The position numbers and the translations under genes were made by a program. From NCBI RefSeq assembly GCF_047496725.1, contig NC_132974.1, forward strand, positions 9,495,001-9,559,000: a DNA stretch of 64,000 nucleotides. The letters run 5' to 3'. This stretch comes from Anoplolepis gracilipes. Its lineage: Eukaryota > Arthropoda > Insecta > Hymenoptera > Formicidae. The notes beneath the pieces were generated by a model, which was not told the origin of the DNA, searched no databases, and saw nothing but the letters and a program-made list of their open reading frames with translations. Each line of letters starts with the position of its first letter. Position 1 is the first letter of the stretch. Shown piece by piece: positions 14,401 to 30,150 of the stretch.

Positions 14401-17400
14401 TTTCTCTCATCGCACTTTTCTTTTTTTTCCGTCATTTCCCTCTCTTATTCAGTCCTTTTTCCATCTTGTTATTTTGCTTTTTCTCGTTATGCGTAGGTAT
14501 AGCATTTTTATAGCGAGTTTTCCTTTTTTTGCTGACGTTTCTTCTTTAATAACGCTGGCTTAAGACTGGCGTTATCTTAATCTTAATGATCCCTTTTACG
14601 AGTTTTAAGTCTCTTTTGCTCGCGAGAAGAGGGTATCAGTTCTTTTACGCTTGGTCGTTCGCGTCGGAGGATGCCCCGAGGTGTCTCAATATCGCTTGAT
14701 ACATTCGGCCGATAAGTATTGCGTGCTTTGCGATTATAATATTTCTGAAGCTAACTTTGTTCAGAAGTTACTTACTTTTAGCAGCGTTGGCGTACAAGTA
14801 CTTCTGTATAGCGTCAGACTGTATATAAAAGTTTCTTTGTTAAAAAAAAGTAGGCGAGTTGTTTAATCAAGCACATATTTTGATATTCCGGTATATATGA
14901 AATGAAGATAATGAACAAATAAACGTATCAAATACATGATCGAAGGTACATGCGAGTGATAACAAAATTACTTATCCATTAGAGTAAAGTTTAGAAAAAA
15001 TTTTTGACTTATGATTTAATTACTATTTAAAATATTTAATGATAAAAATTGTTAAAAATTTTGTGTAACGTGACTTTTTTTTTATTTATTCTTTTCTTTA
15101 TATATCGAATTTTCAAAAAATCTACCAATTTTTTATTTTTCCTATTTAATAAAAAAAAATTTTATATAAAGATATTTTCTAAAGTTAATAGTCACGTACC
15201 TACCACAGGTATCGATCTTGTCAGCGTACCATTTTATTTCGAAAAAATATAAAAAATTAAGCGGGACTTTTTAGAGATGAAAAAAATCTCATGGATGATG
15301 AATATAATAACTATTAAAAGGGAAACAGGTAATTTTAACATTTTATTTTAGTTACAAAGCTTTAAATTTTTAAACTTTTAATTTTTTCATTACATATTAA
15401 TTGTAAAAATATTTTATATATTATATTTTTAGCTGAAACACATTTATATTGTTTATATGTTCATGTAATTGAAAAAATTATATATGTCTCTCTAAAGACC
15501 CGTGTATATTACAAAATATAACATTAATACGTGCACTGCGACGATATCGCGCAACACGATCTTACTGTCTTTCGATGCGCTTAAGAAACTTATTTAATTA
15601 AGCACTTGTATCTCTTCTAAACTATAGCGAAGAACAATGTCGACAGTTAAACTACGGCAGGCGCGCACTATGTCGGCAAATATTTCCAACACGCATCGGT
15701 TTTATCATCGCGCGAGGCTTTATCCTGTAGCTCGTATTATATCGTGCAAAGTTTCTCAAAGTTGTAGCACTAATTGGAGACAAGAAACATCGACATTCAG
15801 CTTCCAGGACGGAAGAGGACATTCTCGTTACGTCTTGCGACAAAGTCGCATTGTTTCTGCATTATGTATCATCTCGAGCTTAAATCTTTAGTGCGCTTCC
15901 TGGTTTATACGGTATCTGTCGCGCACCCTTTTATGAGATTAACGGATTTCCCTTCCTACGAACGCGAGAGCTTATTCACATATTCGCATGATATATGATA
16001 CAAGCATTACGTATTATTTGTCTTTGTACATCAAAATTTAAAGAGATGTTGACTTTATACATATACGTGATTTCAAATAAAAGAGATGAAAAATTTCATG
16101 TAAATTACGACAATAACTACATCGGTGATGAAAAGTAACGGTTGAAATGACGAAAGATTTAAAAAGAGAGACAAACGATATTATTTTAAATCTTTCTTCA
16201 CTGAACGGATTTTCTAATGTATCAAACAATCTGCAACTAAAGGCTAACTTGATAACTAGTTATCTCTCATACTTTCGTAAAAAGCATTTTTTTAGATTAC
16301 GACGATGAGTTTTTCTTTGTGAACAGTATAACGTATTATGTATACTGGAAGCGTGAAATTCAACCTAGTGCGCCGTGAACTACATTTTAATGGAAAGTAT
16401 CTCTCCCTTTTTGTATGCAGTTGAATTTTAATTTTTTGCAACTCACAAAGCGCGCGGAAGTTAGAAGCAGCACGGCTGAGAAGAATTTAGCTCGAGACTA
16501 CTTCTCCTTTTATGGGATTATTTTGAAACGAATATTTACATCACAAGAGACGATTATTGTGATAACTTTTGAGATTCGTCAAATCATAAAAGTTTCTCAT
16601 CGACACTTATTCCGCGCATCAATTATGCACCATCGTTCAACTCCAACAATTTTATTGACTTTGGCACGAGATGATATCTCGAAACAACGATTTAATTCAG
16701 TCAGAACATAAACGCTTTTTTTATTGGCACTAGCGAAATTTCATATTACTCTTCCTGGCACGCACAATGTGACCGCTATATCATTCCGGTTCGGTGTAGC
16801 ACGAACATTTTCTCCACGCGAGGATTAAACCTTAATCCCATACGAGCTTTATAAATAACAACGACATGTCCGGCTGGTTGATGCTTTTGCAAAATTGCTT
16901 GCAGAATCAAGAGACATCTCACGTATCTTCAATTTGCAAAAAAGAACACGGTTGTATTTTTCGAATCGTTCGAATTATCGTGGACGAATACGGTGAATGA
17001 GAATCGTCGTCACTGTGGAAATTATTTCAACGGCGTTTAATTCGACAACCGAGCGTGCATACAAGCCGAAATACCTTCGTATTGATCACACGCGCTCATA
17101 GAATCGGCATGATATCGATTTGCTGGACGACTGAAACCAAACCGTTGGTGCTTACGTACATTACGTACGTATGCAAACGATGTACGAGGGTAGCGATGTA
17201 AAGAATATTTCGAGAAAGCCGCTTATCGAAGGTTTTTGCCCGGATTAAAGTTGTTTGTCCGCAATTCATAAACATAACTGAGCTAAAAGAACGGCTTTAT
17301 GCTCAAATAACGGGCACTATCGCCCAGACTGGCATAAGATTTGCATTTTTTTTATCTAATTATAAGCTTAACTCTTATATTTAACGCGGGGAAAGATATT

Positions 17401-20164
17401 GCATTGATACTTTTGCGAATTAAATAATAATATATATTTATTTTAAATTTCTTTTTATTTTTCTGTAATTATACTAATAAACTCTAACAATAGTATATAT
17501 GTTTATGAAGATTTATTGCATATTAAACGGAAAATATTAATTAATTTTTGCAGATGAACATTTACGATAAAAATTAGCGTTTAACCTTTTTAATATCATA
17601 TATCGCATATCCAGAAAAAAGTCATAATTATTATGATTTTCCTTTTTTTAGACATTGTAATTAAAACAACGAATAAAAATAATTTTACAGTTATATTGTA
17701 CAAGAATTATTACAATTTTTAAATTATCTTAACACGTTTGTCAATGGAAACAAATATGTGAAGAGTAATATACTTGTTATTTTTGATATCAAATTATTCA
17801 ACAGAGCAGAAATCTGTGAAATAAAGCTCGTCTGTCTATATGAGCGAAGTTTAATTAAATTAATTACAGCCAATTACAGCCAATACGTATTATTATTCGA
17901 AGTGAAAGTAATTTTGTGATGTCGAAGGAGAATTTTACAAACGGCGCAAGTACCGCTGCCAGTGAGTTTTCACGGAAATTTTCAGGGTAACAGAACTCTA
18001 GCACGCTATATAGAAAGAAGAAGAATGGCCATATTTCGCACGCAATGAAATCGGAAGAAACCACGGCGTTTTCTCTCATTATCATTAAATTAAATCGCGG
18101 TCGGCAAGGGGGACCGGCAGGCGAAACCGACGAGGCGAACATACAATCGTGGAAATTGCGTTTTCACTTACGTGGCGAGAAAATTTCCGTATTTTGTGCG
18201 TCGGCGACGAACGAAATAACCTCCCCCCCCCCCCATAATTAGCCAGACGATTGTCCGCGAGCTTCTGTACTCGCAGAAAATCCTCGCAGACCCAAGCGGG
18301 AGGGTGGCAGAGGGTGGTGAGTGCTCCGAAAGCTACCTGCCGAAAAGAGCGAGAGGGTGAAAAATTTGCATGAAATATGATCAGCATGTGGCACACATCT
18401 ATGATGTACACCTTCCGCTCTGCGTAAAACATTTTGACGACGGCCGTGGCTCTTTTCACGACCTCGCCGTTTTATTTGCGTCGAATGATGATGCGTTTCC
18501 TCCCCTTTTTCTCAGCTGCTTTAGAGGAAAGAACATGAATTGCGAAAGAGCAGCCGATATAAATTTTTGGAAGCCGATATAAATTATGTATATCGAAATT
18601 GACTTACAATTTTTATGAAAACTAAAATACGTTTGCAGTTACAAATTTAATAAGATGATATATTCGTAAAACTGTATATGGCAAGAAATGAACAATTTGA
18701 CCTGTAGTAAAAAAATTCATATAAAAATCATATCTTTTACTACTTTTATACTTTTACTATTATCGATCTTTTTATAATTTGATTTAGAAGGCAACGTAAT
18801 ATTTTAAATAATGTTGATAACTGCAATCAAGATTCAAATTTTTTTATATATTTAAAATATATTTGGTAATATATTTTAATATTTTATTTTTCGAATTGTA
18901 TTAAAGATATATCTGAATTTTTAAAAAACGTAATTAAGTTTCTACAAAATAGATATAACTATTTGCAAGGTACAGAGAAAAAAAAAGCCAAAGAGAGAGA
19001 GAAAGAGGGATAAAAGATTTAGAATAATATTATAATTTACATATAGTATTATTAGTATTATTTTCCGTTAGTTTATTATTCATGTATATATATATTGTAG
19101 AGACATAAGAGAGGGTATATTTATTATTTAGACAATTCTTATAAACAATAAATACATTTTGCGCAATAAATGATCTTTCCTTATTTGCTATGTACAATCT
19201 TTTATGTAACAAATGACAAAAAGTTTATCTTGTAAAATATATTTCGTTACAAAAAGCAGTTTGTAAGAGCAAATAAGGATATTTATTTATTTGTGTAAGT
19301 ACGATACTTCTGTTAAAATTCGAATGTTCTCGCTTAACTTGAAAGATTTTCATCGCGTTCATATTCTTTCGTTAAATCCGCGACGTTTTCAAAACTCAAA
19401 TGACGAGAGATATTTGTTCTCAAATATTTCTTTTTTTTCATTACTATTTATAATAATCGTTAACAAAATTATTACCGTACCATACCTAATTAATGATACA
19501 AATCGCTTTTGCAAGTCTAGTTCGATACATGAGATTAAAGAGAAGCTGGTAACTATTGATTCAGATGATAGCATATACATATTTTTCAGTTTAAATTTAT
19601 GAAAATGCTCACATCCATTATTGTCAGTATCCATGTACCGCTTTTACTTTTGTTTCCATGTGTATCCTTGTTCCAAGCTTCCACCGCAGGTGTCGTCGTT
19701 TCGACGCACCTCATAACGCCCGAGATATAACTGGAACTCGTTTCACCTTGTCGTTAAATGCCAACGGCGTAACGTCCTATCTCGTTAGCTAAATTTTAGA
19801 CGAAGCAGTCGATTTGATGCACCAGACTCACTCTACGAGCGCTATTCACAATTAATGATAGTCAAGCCGGCAATGTTTTAAATGTGAGTTTTCTGTTTTC
19901 GAAATATCTACATTACAGACCAATATTTTTCTTATTTTATACCTTATTTTCACTTCTGTTACTCCATATTATTCAGTGTTTAAATTAAAAACCTTAGTAC
20001 AATAACTGAAAAATGTAAACTTTGTAAGGAAAAGAAAAATTTGTAAAAGTTTCCCATTTGAACAAAGAAATTGGACAAAGAAAAGATTTGATTCTCATAT
20101 TTCTTATTTGATTCTTATAATTCAAAAAGTACCTTTGCTACTTTGTTTTATTGAGAGAGAAAGA

Positions 20165-20243
<79 letters not shown>

Positions 20244-23028
20244 ATTAAAGTGTATATAATTTTTTAAAAATAAATTTTTAAAATAATTTTAAACTCTCTT
20301 TTTTGTGACTGAGATATTTTTACTGGTCTACGCATTTTTCGAAAGTTCATATTTTTTTATATACTGATTAAGTGTCAAGATATATTCCTTATACACACAT
20401 CTTAACGTGTTTACACTATATGGCGCGAGTAACTGTTTATCTTAAAAATTTATTATAATGTTCAAGCTACCGGGAACACCTTCGGACTCCATCGTTATTA
20501 TTTATACAACAGCCCACGCTCGCGATTATAATACTTTACATCGTTATTAAGCCGAGGTTGTGCTGTTGCGCTTTCCACCATATTCCCACCGAGCTGCGAA
20601 GAATACTTTGTCAGGGTAAATGGGCGCGCATTCTCTCGCAAATATCAACATTAAGATTCAAATGAGCGAATAATCGAGCGAATCCCGCAGGACCCGTTTC
20701 TGCGCTTAAACAGACACAAGCGAAGCACGCGAGGGCTTCGACGAATCGTCCCCCTGTATCTACCTATCTACCGCGCCTGCCATAGGTATGCCTTCATTAC
20801 GTGCAATAGGATGCATACCAGACTCGCTATACCTGCCACAAGATGTCTGTTGTACAATATATACAACATCGCTTCCTTCATTTCGCTTTTCGTGAGGCAT
20901 CGGCAAGAAAGTTTACACGAACATGTCGGAAGTTTCACTCGTTACTTAATTAATCGCGTTATTTTTTCTTATTACAGTTACGTCAATTCAATTACATCAA
21001 ACTCGCTATTTTTAAGGGAGATAATTTAAAATTTTAATAAATTTTTACTAAAAAATAATTTAAAGACAAATGACAGTTTTGAATGAATAAAATATACATA
21101 TATTTTATAAACTTTAATCTGATGTAATCTGACGTTGATAATGTATGTGTGTATGATTCATAAAAATTTGCACGTGTTTATCAAATTTATCTATAATACC
21201 TGCAGGTGTATACGTATCTTGAAATTAAAAAGTTTTATTTTTAGAGTAAGCGAAATAATAAATGACGTGTAATCAAAAAGTATGATATTAAATAATGTTT
21301 TCAGTTTCAAAACAAATATGTCTCATGCGTTATACGGCCTACATTGAGAAAGCTTATCACACGAAACTAATATTGTAAAGTGCTCGTAAAAGATATCATC
21401 CTTTCAAATGATAACTGAGACTGTATCATCGCGTTAAGTTTTGTTAGAAAGTAGATATGACTGTGAATTTAGAGTATTGTGTTTTTGTAATACATCATGC
21501 TTTAACTTTTTGACATTTGTATACTATTATATTATTTGGCATTTATTATACACTCTTGTGAAAAAAAAGAAACAAATTTTTCTTTGTATTGGATCCATAT
21601 CGTTTAATAGTCTCAAAAATCTTTGCATTTATGTCATCGTAGCCATTTATATCGCGACTTTTCCGAGTTTCACATTACGCAACAACAAGTTTCTGCGCTG
21701 ACTAGCTCATAAATAGTCAACTTTCGTGGCACTCTAGAACCGCATAGTTACTTGCAAGCTCCTCTTACCGCTTTTCCTATGTGCAAAATGATATTATTAC
21801 AGCCGACGCTACTTTTCGAGATAACCGCAGCTTTCCATCGTTCTAATATAGTTTTCTCCAAGTATTATGATCACGCTTGTGACCGAAACTACCGCACGAA
21901 GTAATTCCATACTGTGGAATATAGGATCATGTTGTTCCTGTTTGCACATTGAGGAGCGATATCAGAGCGCATTACTATTATAAACGTATATTTACATTCA
22001 CAGTTATGATATATTTGGCGTGGCAATAATGCTCCGAGATTGAATAGTTATCGAAATAGTTACAGATTTATAGATACTATGCATCGTAGATTTTGCGATG
22101 CGCCACAGATAATTTCGTGCTGCTATTTCGTTCGCAAATCTTGCTCAAGATTCACTGCCGCGCGGCTCCCGCAAGCTCCATTTATCTTCTGGTACGTGTT
22201 ACGTGCGATATTGTACGCAATCCAATATTTGTCGGGGGAATCGATCTCTTTCTGAAATATCTTATCCGAAACGAATAAGCAAAATATATTTAAAGGAAGG
22301 GTTTCTTATCGACACAGGTCGATTTGCATAATGCAAACATGTCATGAGTTTGATTTGCAAAAAAAAGGATATATTTCAAAATAATATAAATTTTTTGAGT
22401 GACTTTCTTAAAAATTTTTTTCGACTTAATATGTCTGAAAATGGCAAGTGTTAGGATCGATTTTTTTTTTTTTTAGATTACTTGAGACATTTCCGTTACG
22501 AAACATGAAAAAGATAAACACGTTCCGCTCTTATTTTTTTCTCAATTACATTTATACGCCAACGATGTCTCCGATCGCTAACGTCAATTTTCCCAATGGC
22601 CGGAAGGGCGATGCAATTTCATTCCGTTTAACTGGCGCTATTATTTCCGTGACTAGAATGTACTATCGTCGATTTTCAAAGCATTGACTACGAGATCAGA
22701 GATGTGTTCTCTAGGATGATCCAATATTTAGTCGAATTGTTCACGACTCATCACACCGATGTGACAATATTACCCCTCAGTCTATACATTCGAACGGTAT
22801 GTCAATTCGGCACGTGGGATACATTCGCCGATTCATTCGCGGTCGCTTGCGAGAAAAGCTGGCAATGCCACGTTTTACGTTTCAATCATTCCGATAATAG
22901 CCAACCGTATACCAGTGGTGCGCGTTGCGGTTTCAACGTGTCCGAAGTCACTTCGTCTCATCGATAAACAGCGACCACCGACGGCCACCGCAACGTATCC
23001 GTTCAACGATTCCTCGCCTCTTCTCTTC

Positions 23029-23099
<71 letters not shown>

Positions 23100-23477
23100 C
23101 ACGTTGATACCACACTAAAAGTTGTATAGACTGTTACCAACCTCGACTTCATCCCGCGTTGCACTGCCACTCGCTCTTACCTAAGTGCCGTGATTACGCC
23201 CGTGACCGGAATCGAGAGACTGGGCCCGCTGCATTGCACTCGTATTGCCCGAGTACAGAGTTGGAGCTGCTTCAGCGGAATTTCAAGCAGTAGCAGATCT
23301 CTTTCGCGGTGCATGTCTGTTTATCGAACAGCCGTCGCCATTAGGATCGAAACTATAGGCAAAGAAAACTATCATGCGGGTATCTTGGTGTGAAATAACA
23401 ATCTTTTGTCCGAAACGTTAAAATTTTCAGACACTGACATTTTTAATATCTAGCTTTGTATCAATAAATAAAATTAC

Positions 23478-23525
<48 letters not shown>

Positions 23526-26500
23526 TATTTTAAAATTATAATTAACGTATTGTTTAGTTAAATATATAAATATATTTAATTATACAATAAATGTATAATT
23601 AAATTAATATAAAATAATATTATTAAATGAATTAATAATATAATTTAACATATTGTTTAGTAAATGACCTTAATGGAAAGATGAACGATATAGTAACTAA
23701 TAAATATTGTAAATAATTCTTAATTGCAATAAATAATAATTATTTAGTTACGTATACATATGTATACTAACAATAATAAGCAAAATTGCAAATTTTAGGA
23801 GATCGATCTGCCAGTAATTGCAACAGCTGCTGTATTCATTGGAATTCTCATAGGAATAATGCTTGATCCTATCTCACATGATGAATAATTGTATGTAAAG
23901 GAGCTTATCAGAATTGGATTAATATCAATACGTATGAAAGAGAGTAATAGATTAATTTATCAAATTAGTTGTAAAAGCTAGATGTAGTAATACTGCATAT
24001 TAACATACTTTATGTAATTATTTCGGTTATCGGTAGTTATTTTAATTGAACGCATATGTTCATTATCTATAACTCTGAGAATGACGTTATACGCGCGCAG
24101 AGCTTTGTAGTTCAATTTAGTAGTAACCTCATCCACATATCCCATGTCCTCAGGCGATCCAAGAGAATCTCGAAAGCAGATATATGAGAATATTACCAGA
24201 TTCATGAAATTACAAGATGTATAACGTATTCGAAGTGATACAACTCATTAATAAATGTTCGGTACATACCTTATTTACCAAATTTCGGTCGAAAATTCAT
24301 TTTTTTTTTTCCATTTCGCGTAATTTGTTGCGGATTTTCGGATATCACTTCCCTAGCATCTCGCGCGAATATCGTGTTTCTCACGTCGAACATTATTACC
24401 GGAAAACAAATTGCACGGCAGTTTAACGTCGCCGATGCCGTTAGCTTCCGAATCGGCCGTGTTCGTAAATCAATTCGCCCTGATAAGAGTCGCGCTGGAG
24501 AGAGGATCCGATTAAAGTCTATCCTATCCCGACGGAGGAGGCGATTACTGTTCTCGCTGCGCAAGAACGAAGGTTTACGAAGGTGCATTCCGTGCAACAG
24601 CCGGCGGCCCGTTACGATGATCCCGTGCTGCGGGGCGTTCCGGCAGGAGTCTTCACGTAGTCGGCTGCGAAGATGACCAGATTACAGGTTTCTCAGTGCA
24701 GGAAGTCATGAGATGCTTAATTGCGTTTGTCACGACCCTACATGGCGGCGTATCTATCTCGATCCGATGTGTTCGGCTCTCCTTTTCCCCTTTCCCCTCC
24801 TCTCTCTTTCCTGTCTCTCTCTTTCTTTCTCTCGGATCGTGCCGAAGCAATAACAATGCCAGGATAAATTAACCGGTAGGCGGTACTGACCGGCCGACGC
24901 GACTGACTGAGAGCGGCTATAAACCGATCTTGTAAGAAGAGCTCGCCCCAGGTGGCCAGTTAACCGTTTAACCTTAAAAAAAAGAATATATATCTATATA
25001 TATATATAGCCCTGTTGTCTCGGGCCCTTCGTCACCCCTGCTCGTCTACTGCATTCACCACTATTCTCCAGGTTTTCTCCTTATTTGATCACGCGCGTGA
25101 ACGAGCCTCTCTCGGACACGCTCATTCACTCCCAAGTCATCATTTATCCTGAACTATGCGCAGTCTATGGGTTTATTGTGATTTACGTAACGGACGAAGG
25201 AGAGCGATTGTTTAATCTTTCGCCTCCCGATCGAGAAGGCTACGTCATCCCGGAAGAGACGAGGTCGGAAAACTCTTGTCGATCCAGACGTTAACTGATG
25301 GAAATTGTTGCGTATAAAGATGCGCGCGTACTCGCGATCGCAACATTTATTTCCAGACGAGATGCATTACCGAGACGTCGATCCGGCGATAGATAAATGG
25401 ATGAAATTGTTTCTCGGAGCGACTGCTATTTGTATCTGTATATGTCACCACGCACACGCTCTATCGTTTTAACTCGTGACAGAGCGATGAAAGCGCAATA
25501 GGATTTCCTCGGCAAAGTATTTGTTGTGCGCGTGATTAGCGTAAGAATTTGTCGGACTATAATATTTTTTAAATCGAGACATCGCATATATATATATATA
25601 TATATTCGATATAGAATAATATACACATAAATTTTTAATTATCTTAAGATATTTTTTTTTAATTCTTATATTCCATAAATATTATATTATTGTTAACTAG
25701 CCAAATATACTCGAATAAAACTATACATATAATAAAAAATATAATAAAATAATACGTATAATAAAACTATATATATATGAAAAATGATTAAAAATATATG
25801 TATTTGAGAAAGAAAAAGAAAGAGAAATATATGCAATGGCATCAAATAATATTATATGGTATAATCTTTAAATAATCATAATAAAAAGACAAGCGCACGA
25901 TATAATATGTATTATACTCTTGTAACATATTATAAGAGGCAACAATCCACTATAAAGTCATCGTATCAGAGAAGATTACATAGACTACCTCGAGAGGTTC
26001 GCAGATAAGGGATGCGTTTAAAATGCATCTCCGGATGTTTGGGGATTTCTTTGGTTATTCTGCTTCTCGTCGTCCATTCAAGGAGAAAAAGTCAACATCG
26101 GGGCGGTAAACAGGGGCAACGTAAATTCTCAGCCTTGTCTCTAGGTATTATTCAGGCTTAGTGGATGCTAGCCACGACGGTGGAAGAAGCTCAGTCTGCG
26201 AGCTCAAACAAACGGTTCTAATCCGTTTAACATAAATACCACGTGGTTTAATTAAATCGCGTACCGCAAGGTAATCGTTGTCTACAGACACACGGATTTT
26301 TCTTCCTTAGGCATCGAGATTACCGCATGATAAATCGATATTTCTTCGTGATGCGACACTTTTTAATTCGGAGAATTTAAGTTAATAATTTAATAAAAGT
26401 GCGTAAACTTAATTTTGTTGTAAGTATAAGGCTTGTACTATACTCTCAACGCTTCATTTATTGTTCTTTTATTATTCACGACTTTGACTTTATTAACTAT

Positions 26501-29500
26501 TTTCTATAAAAATCGATAGCAACTTGTTAATTTTTAATGTGGTATGTATAAAGGCCATTTTATACGTATTTGTGTACATTTATTCATTAGAATATTAATA
26601 TTATTTATAAGATTTTCCTTTATCAAATTTGTGAATGTCATGAAAATTTTTAAACATATTTTTTTAAAAATATAAAAAAGAATTAAAAAATGTAGTATAA
26701 AATGAGCAAGAGAATTTGATTCCATTAGAAAATAATTTTAATTATAAATAAATCAAGAATTTGAAAAGAGATAAAAAATTCTCTAAAAAAATTGCAATAA
26801 TAAAGTTCTATCTAATTAATGCGTGATTTTTATTAACACTCGAAAGTTATTGTTTAATATTTCTTACAGTGGCATTTTGTGGCGACACTTTGTAATCTCA
26901 GTGCTTGAAACATATATACTTATTTATCAGAATATATATATCGACATTTTCACCGATAAACTCGATGTTATTAAGGAAACCCTCGGTTATCTCTATAGTA
27001 TTTCAGTAACAATACTTGAAAGACAATGTGAAATAATCTTTATAGACCACATTCACAAAGTGTCAACGCAATAATTTTCATCGTGAACCATTCTCAAGCA
27101 ATGGCTCGTTGTACGACGACGACAACGACGCGCTTAAAATAGTAAGGAAAGGAAGATGAATTTCCTTACTCGGGCTAATCTCGTAGAAGAGACGGTCCTT
27201 TGTAAATACTTCGGTGGCTTTGTCTAAAGTTACCGCGGGAACGAAACTCTCGGGCTTCTATCTTAATCATTCGACTAACGCAGTCCTCGCAGTGCAGCCC
27301 GTCTTACCCGCACGATTAAAATCTCGCGTTAGGTTTTTCCGAAATACGAAGACGGTGTATTCTCCACTCCCTCTTTCTCTCCACGGTAAGACTCGAAGAA
27401 CGAGAAATTGACGATCTCCATGGCGACCCTTGCCGCGTCCTGAATATCTTATGCACGAGCCCATTAGCGGTAGAAACGTCGCGAGAATAAATGGCAGCCG
27501 CTTTTAAGGAGCTCGACATTCTATAGAATAGGAGACGCTCTATGAAAGGGAACGCTACACATTCATGCAAAAATGTGTTCTCATGAAAGCGGATTTGTAC
27601 GATGATCGTAATAAATTATTGTGCCGTTTGTAATCGATGTCCCGACTATTGCTATCGTAGATCTCATTATTTTAATACGTTTGCATAAATTGAATTCTCT
27701 GCAAGTAATTTGCGTAATATTACATTTTGTAGAGGAAGCTAGAAAAATATGAAATGGGATAAAAATGTCAGAGAAAAAGAGCGAGATACTGAGTAATGTG
27801 ACTTTAACTTTTTCCAAATAGAAAAATTTTCTTTGATGTATAGTACTGTGTACAGTGTTTTACGTACAAAATATTTTTATTTATACTACTAGTTTATACA
27901 TATTTCGTTTTGCTTTTAGACCTTTCAAAATCAAATATAACGAGTATTGCATACGTATCTTACTATCTTTCATTTTTTATAACATAGTAGATGATATAGA
28001 AAAAATTGGACTCAACTAATGGAATATGTACTCTTTGATATAACTAATGGAATGTGTATTCTTCATGTGTGCAATGTGTCTCGATTCAATTAAATTCTAA
28101 TAACTTGCCACAGTAATCACACGTGTGTTCTATTTTGTTTACAGGTAGATACACCTGACAGTGTTCTGCAAAGCGGTTTGGGTCTCGGACCTGATATGGG
28201 ACATACGATTCTTCGTTCGATGGTGGATCCTAGAGATTACGATCGACTGAGATATTTACAGATGAATGGCGGACAACCAAATAGTTTCGAAGAAACTATA
28301 CACAGGGTAAATTCTATTTTATTCACATTTTATAAAATAATGTTTAAAGTTATATGTCTAAGAAAATAGTTTTATTCTTATTTGAATTTTATATACATTA
28401 TTTGTGTTATTTTTTTTTTTTTAAATACAATATTAGGTAATTTTAAAAATAATTATATAGTAAAGACGGATAAAACGAATAGATAATAATTTATATTAGT
28501 AACAGAATGCTACTAGTGAAAGGCACTCGCTCTTATACAATACATCATAATCCTTGAACTGAATCAGAATGTTCGAAGTCATTCGCGAGAAAGTTACCGA
28601 TAAAACCTTTTTAAACGAAACTTAAGAACGCTTCTATTCCTTTGCATTTTTCAGCTGAAAGTTCAAGAGGCGCTACGAAAGAAAGAGCGATTCCACAAAG
28701 AGCACGAGGAGGTGAGTGCATCTTAAATCCATATCTATCTCTCGATTCTATAACGAGATTTTCGGGGAAACCCGTAGAACTTTTACTAACGAACTTACTT
28801 GTAAAGGATGTTGCAAGAAAAAGGTATCTGTCAAGAATCACCGATGGCTTGCTACCGTCGCATACGTCCCCGCGATTAAATTCGCTCGAGCTTCCCGCAA
28901 ATGGAAGATTTATCTTTCTTTTTCCTTGCGTTTACATCCCTTTAAATAGTCTAATGGTTCTTGAACGCGAGAATATATCTCTCTGCGTCTCTCGTGCAAG
29001 AGATATCCGCGCGCTCAACATCGTGCACGAGCATGAGCGAGCGACAATTTTCGTTATCATGCGTGCCGATCGTGATAAGGGTGGCGCGGGCCGTATCGCG
29101 ATTAAACCTACCCCACGGCTCGTTTATTTTCTTCCTGCGATTCCCTCGTGCATTGCCTGGATCATCGGCAACCCTCTTCTCGTCGTTCGACTGATATTGG
29201 CCCTGCGAGCGGGTAGCCTTATCCGATACAATCCTACCTCCCGCATTGGAATTCTCGCAGAAATTTGCATATATGCGCTATCACCAAGGCCACCTCTCTC
29301 CTCCTCCACCGATTTCCCTCTACACATATATGTATATACATGTGTGCGTATCGCTGTCCCCCCTCTGTTTTACGTACGCGCGAGAGCTCGTTCTCCGATG
29401 GTCTTTTGGCCCCCTCCCTCTTCCTCGGACTGTCTTTCGCCAACTCGATACCTCTTATTATGCAAAACAGCCAGATCAGCGTGATATCATCATAATCGTC

Positions 29501-30078
29501 AATGCATACCGCGACGTTGCACCGTGAATTTCTTATGCACGATCTCGCGATTAGAGTTTTTCGTATTTTTCTTATTTTCCGCTGTGGTTTCGCATCGTAT
29601 ACTTGTTCAACTTTCCGTCCCGTTTCTCCTCGTTTCGTGTTCGTGATTGCAAACTGTAACATAAGGACATCGCGTATATATATTTAACTGTTTATCGCTG
29701 CTAATATTTGATTATTATCATATTTGATTCAAATGAAAATGATAAGATTGTGTCGAAGGATACTTAATTAAAACATTGCAAACTAAATTCGATAGGTACT
29801 CGACTTGAGAATTTTAATAAAAAGAGAGAAAATACAAAAGTTACAAAAATTACCAGGACAGAATAATTTTATGATAAAATCAGTTAATTTGTTGTTGAGA
29901 ATTTTATGGAAATATTAATAAACAACTCTTTTAATTATATTCCATTAGCTTGATCTGAAATTCTTCTACAACTTACTTTGCCTAACAATACCTTGGTTTT
30001 GTCGACTTTTTATAGTAATTTACGATAAAAAGTTTATTATTGTTAATTTATCCGTGGTATAAAAGAAGGACTATACAT

Positions 30079-30150
<72 letters not shown>

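Larger units (their letters stand above)
20481..28144 (+). other. long intron, distal block up to exon at 28145
   Basis: CpG-rich patches at 20.5-20.8, 22.6-23.4, 24.4-25.4 and 27.1-27.6 kb alternate with AT-rich sequence. A strong donor CCACG|GTAAGA at 27386 ends the last patch, 760 bp before exon 28145, and could terminate a noncoding first exon; translation would then begin at ATG 28196 or 28220. (TA)n/(GT)n arrays lie at 23034-23099 and 23481-23521. The block ends in the acceptor TATTTTGTTTACAG at 28144. The overlapping ORFs on both strands at 24.3-24.7 kb look like CpG-rich artefacts. Confidence 0.5.

Noticed and set aside
18223..18234. Run of 12 C
   Set aside because: Homopolymer only; not enough G/C runs nearby for an i-motif or G-quadruplex call.
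23481..23760. Possible AT-rich replication origin or matrix attachment region
   Set aside because: AT content alone is not evidence; no defined motif.
24271..24676. Overlapping plus- and minus-strand ORFs of about 100 residues
   Set aside because: Both frames open because the CpG-rich patch is stop-poor; Arg-rich composition without homology.
28642..29484. 280-residue plus-strand ORF, the longest in the window
   Set aside because: It is the 57-nt SKIP exon 28655-28711 reading through its GTGAGT donor into GC-rich intron; the rest shows no domain.
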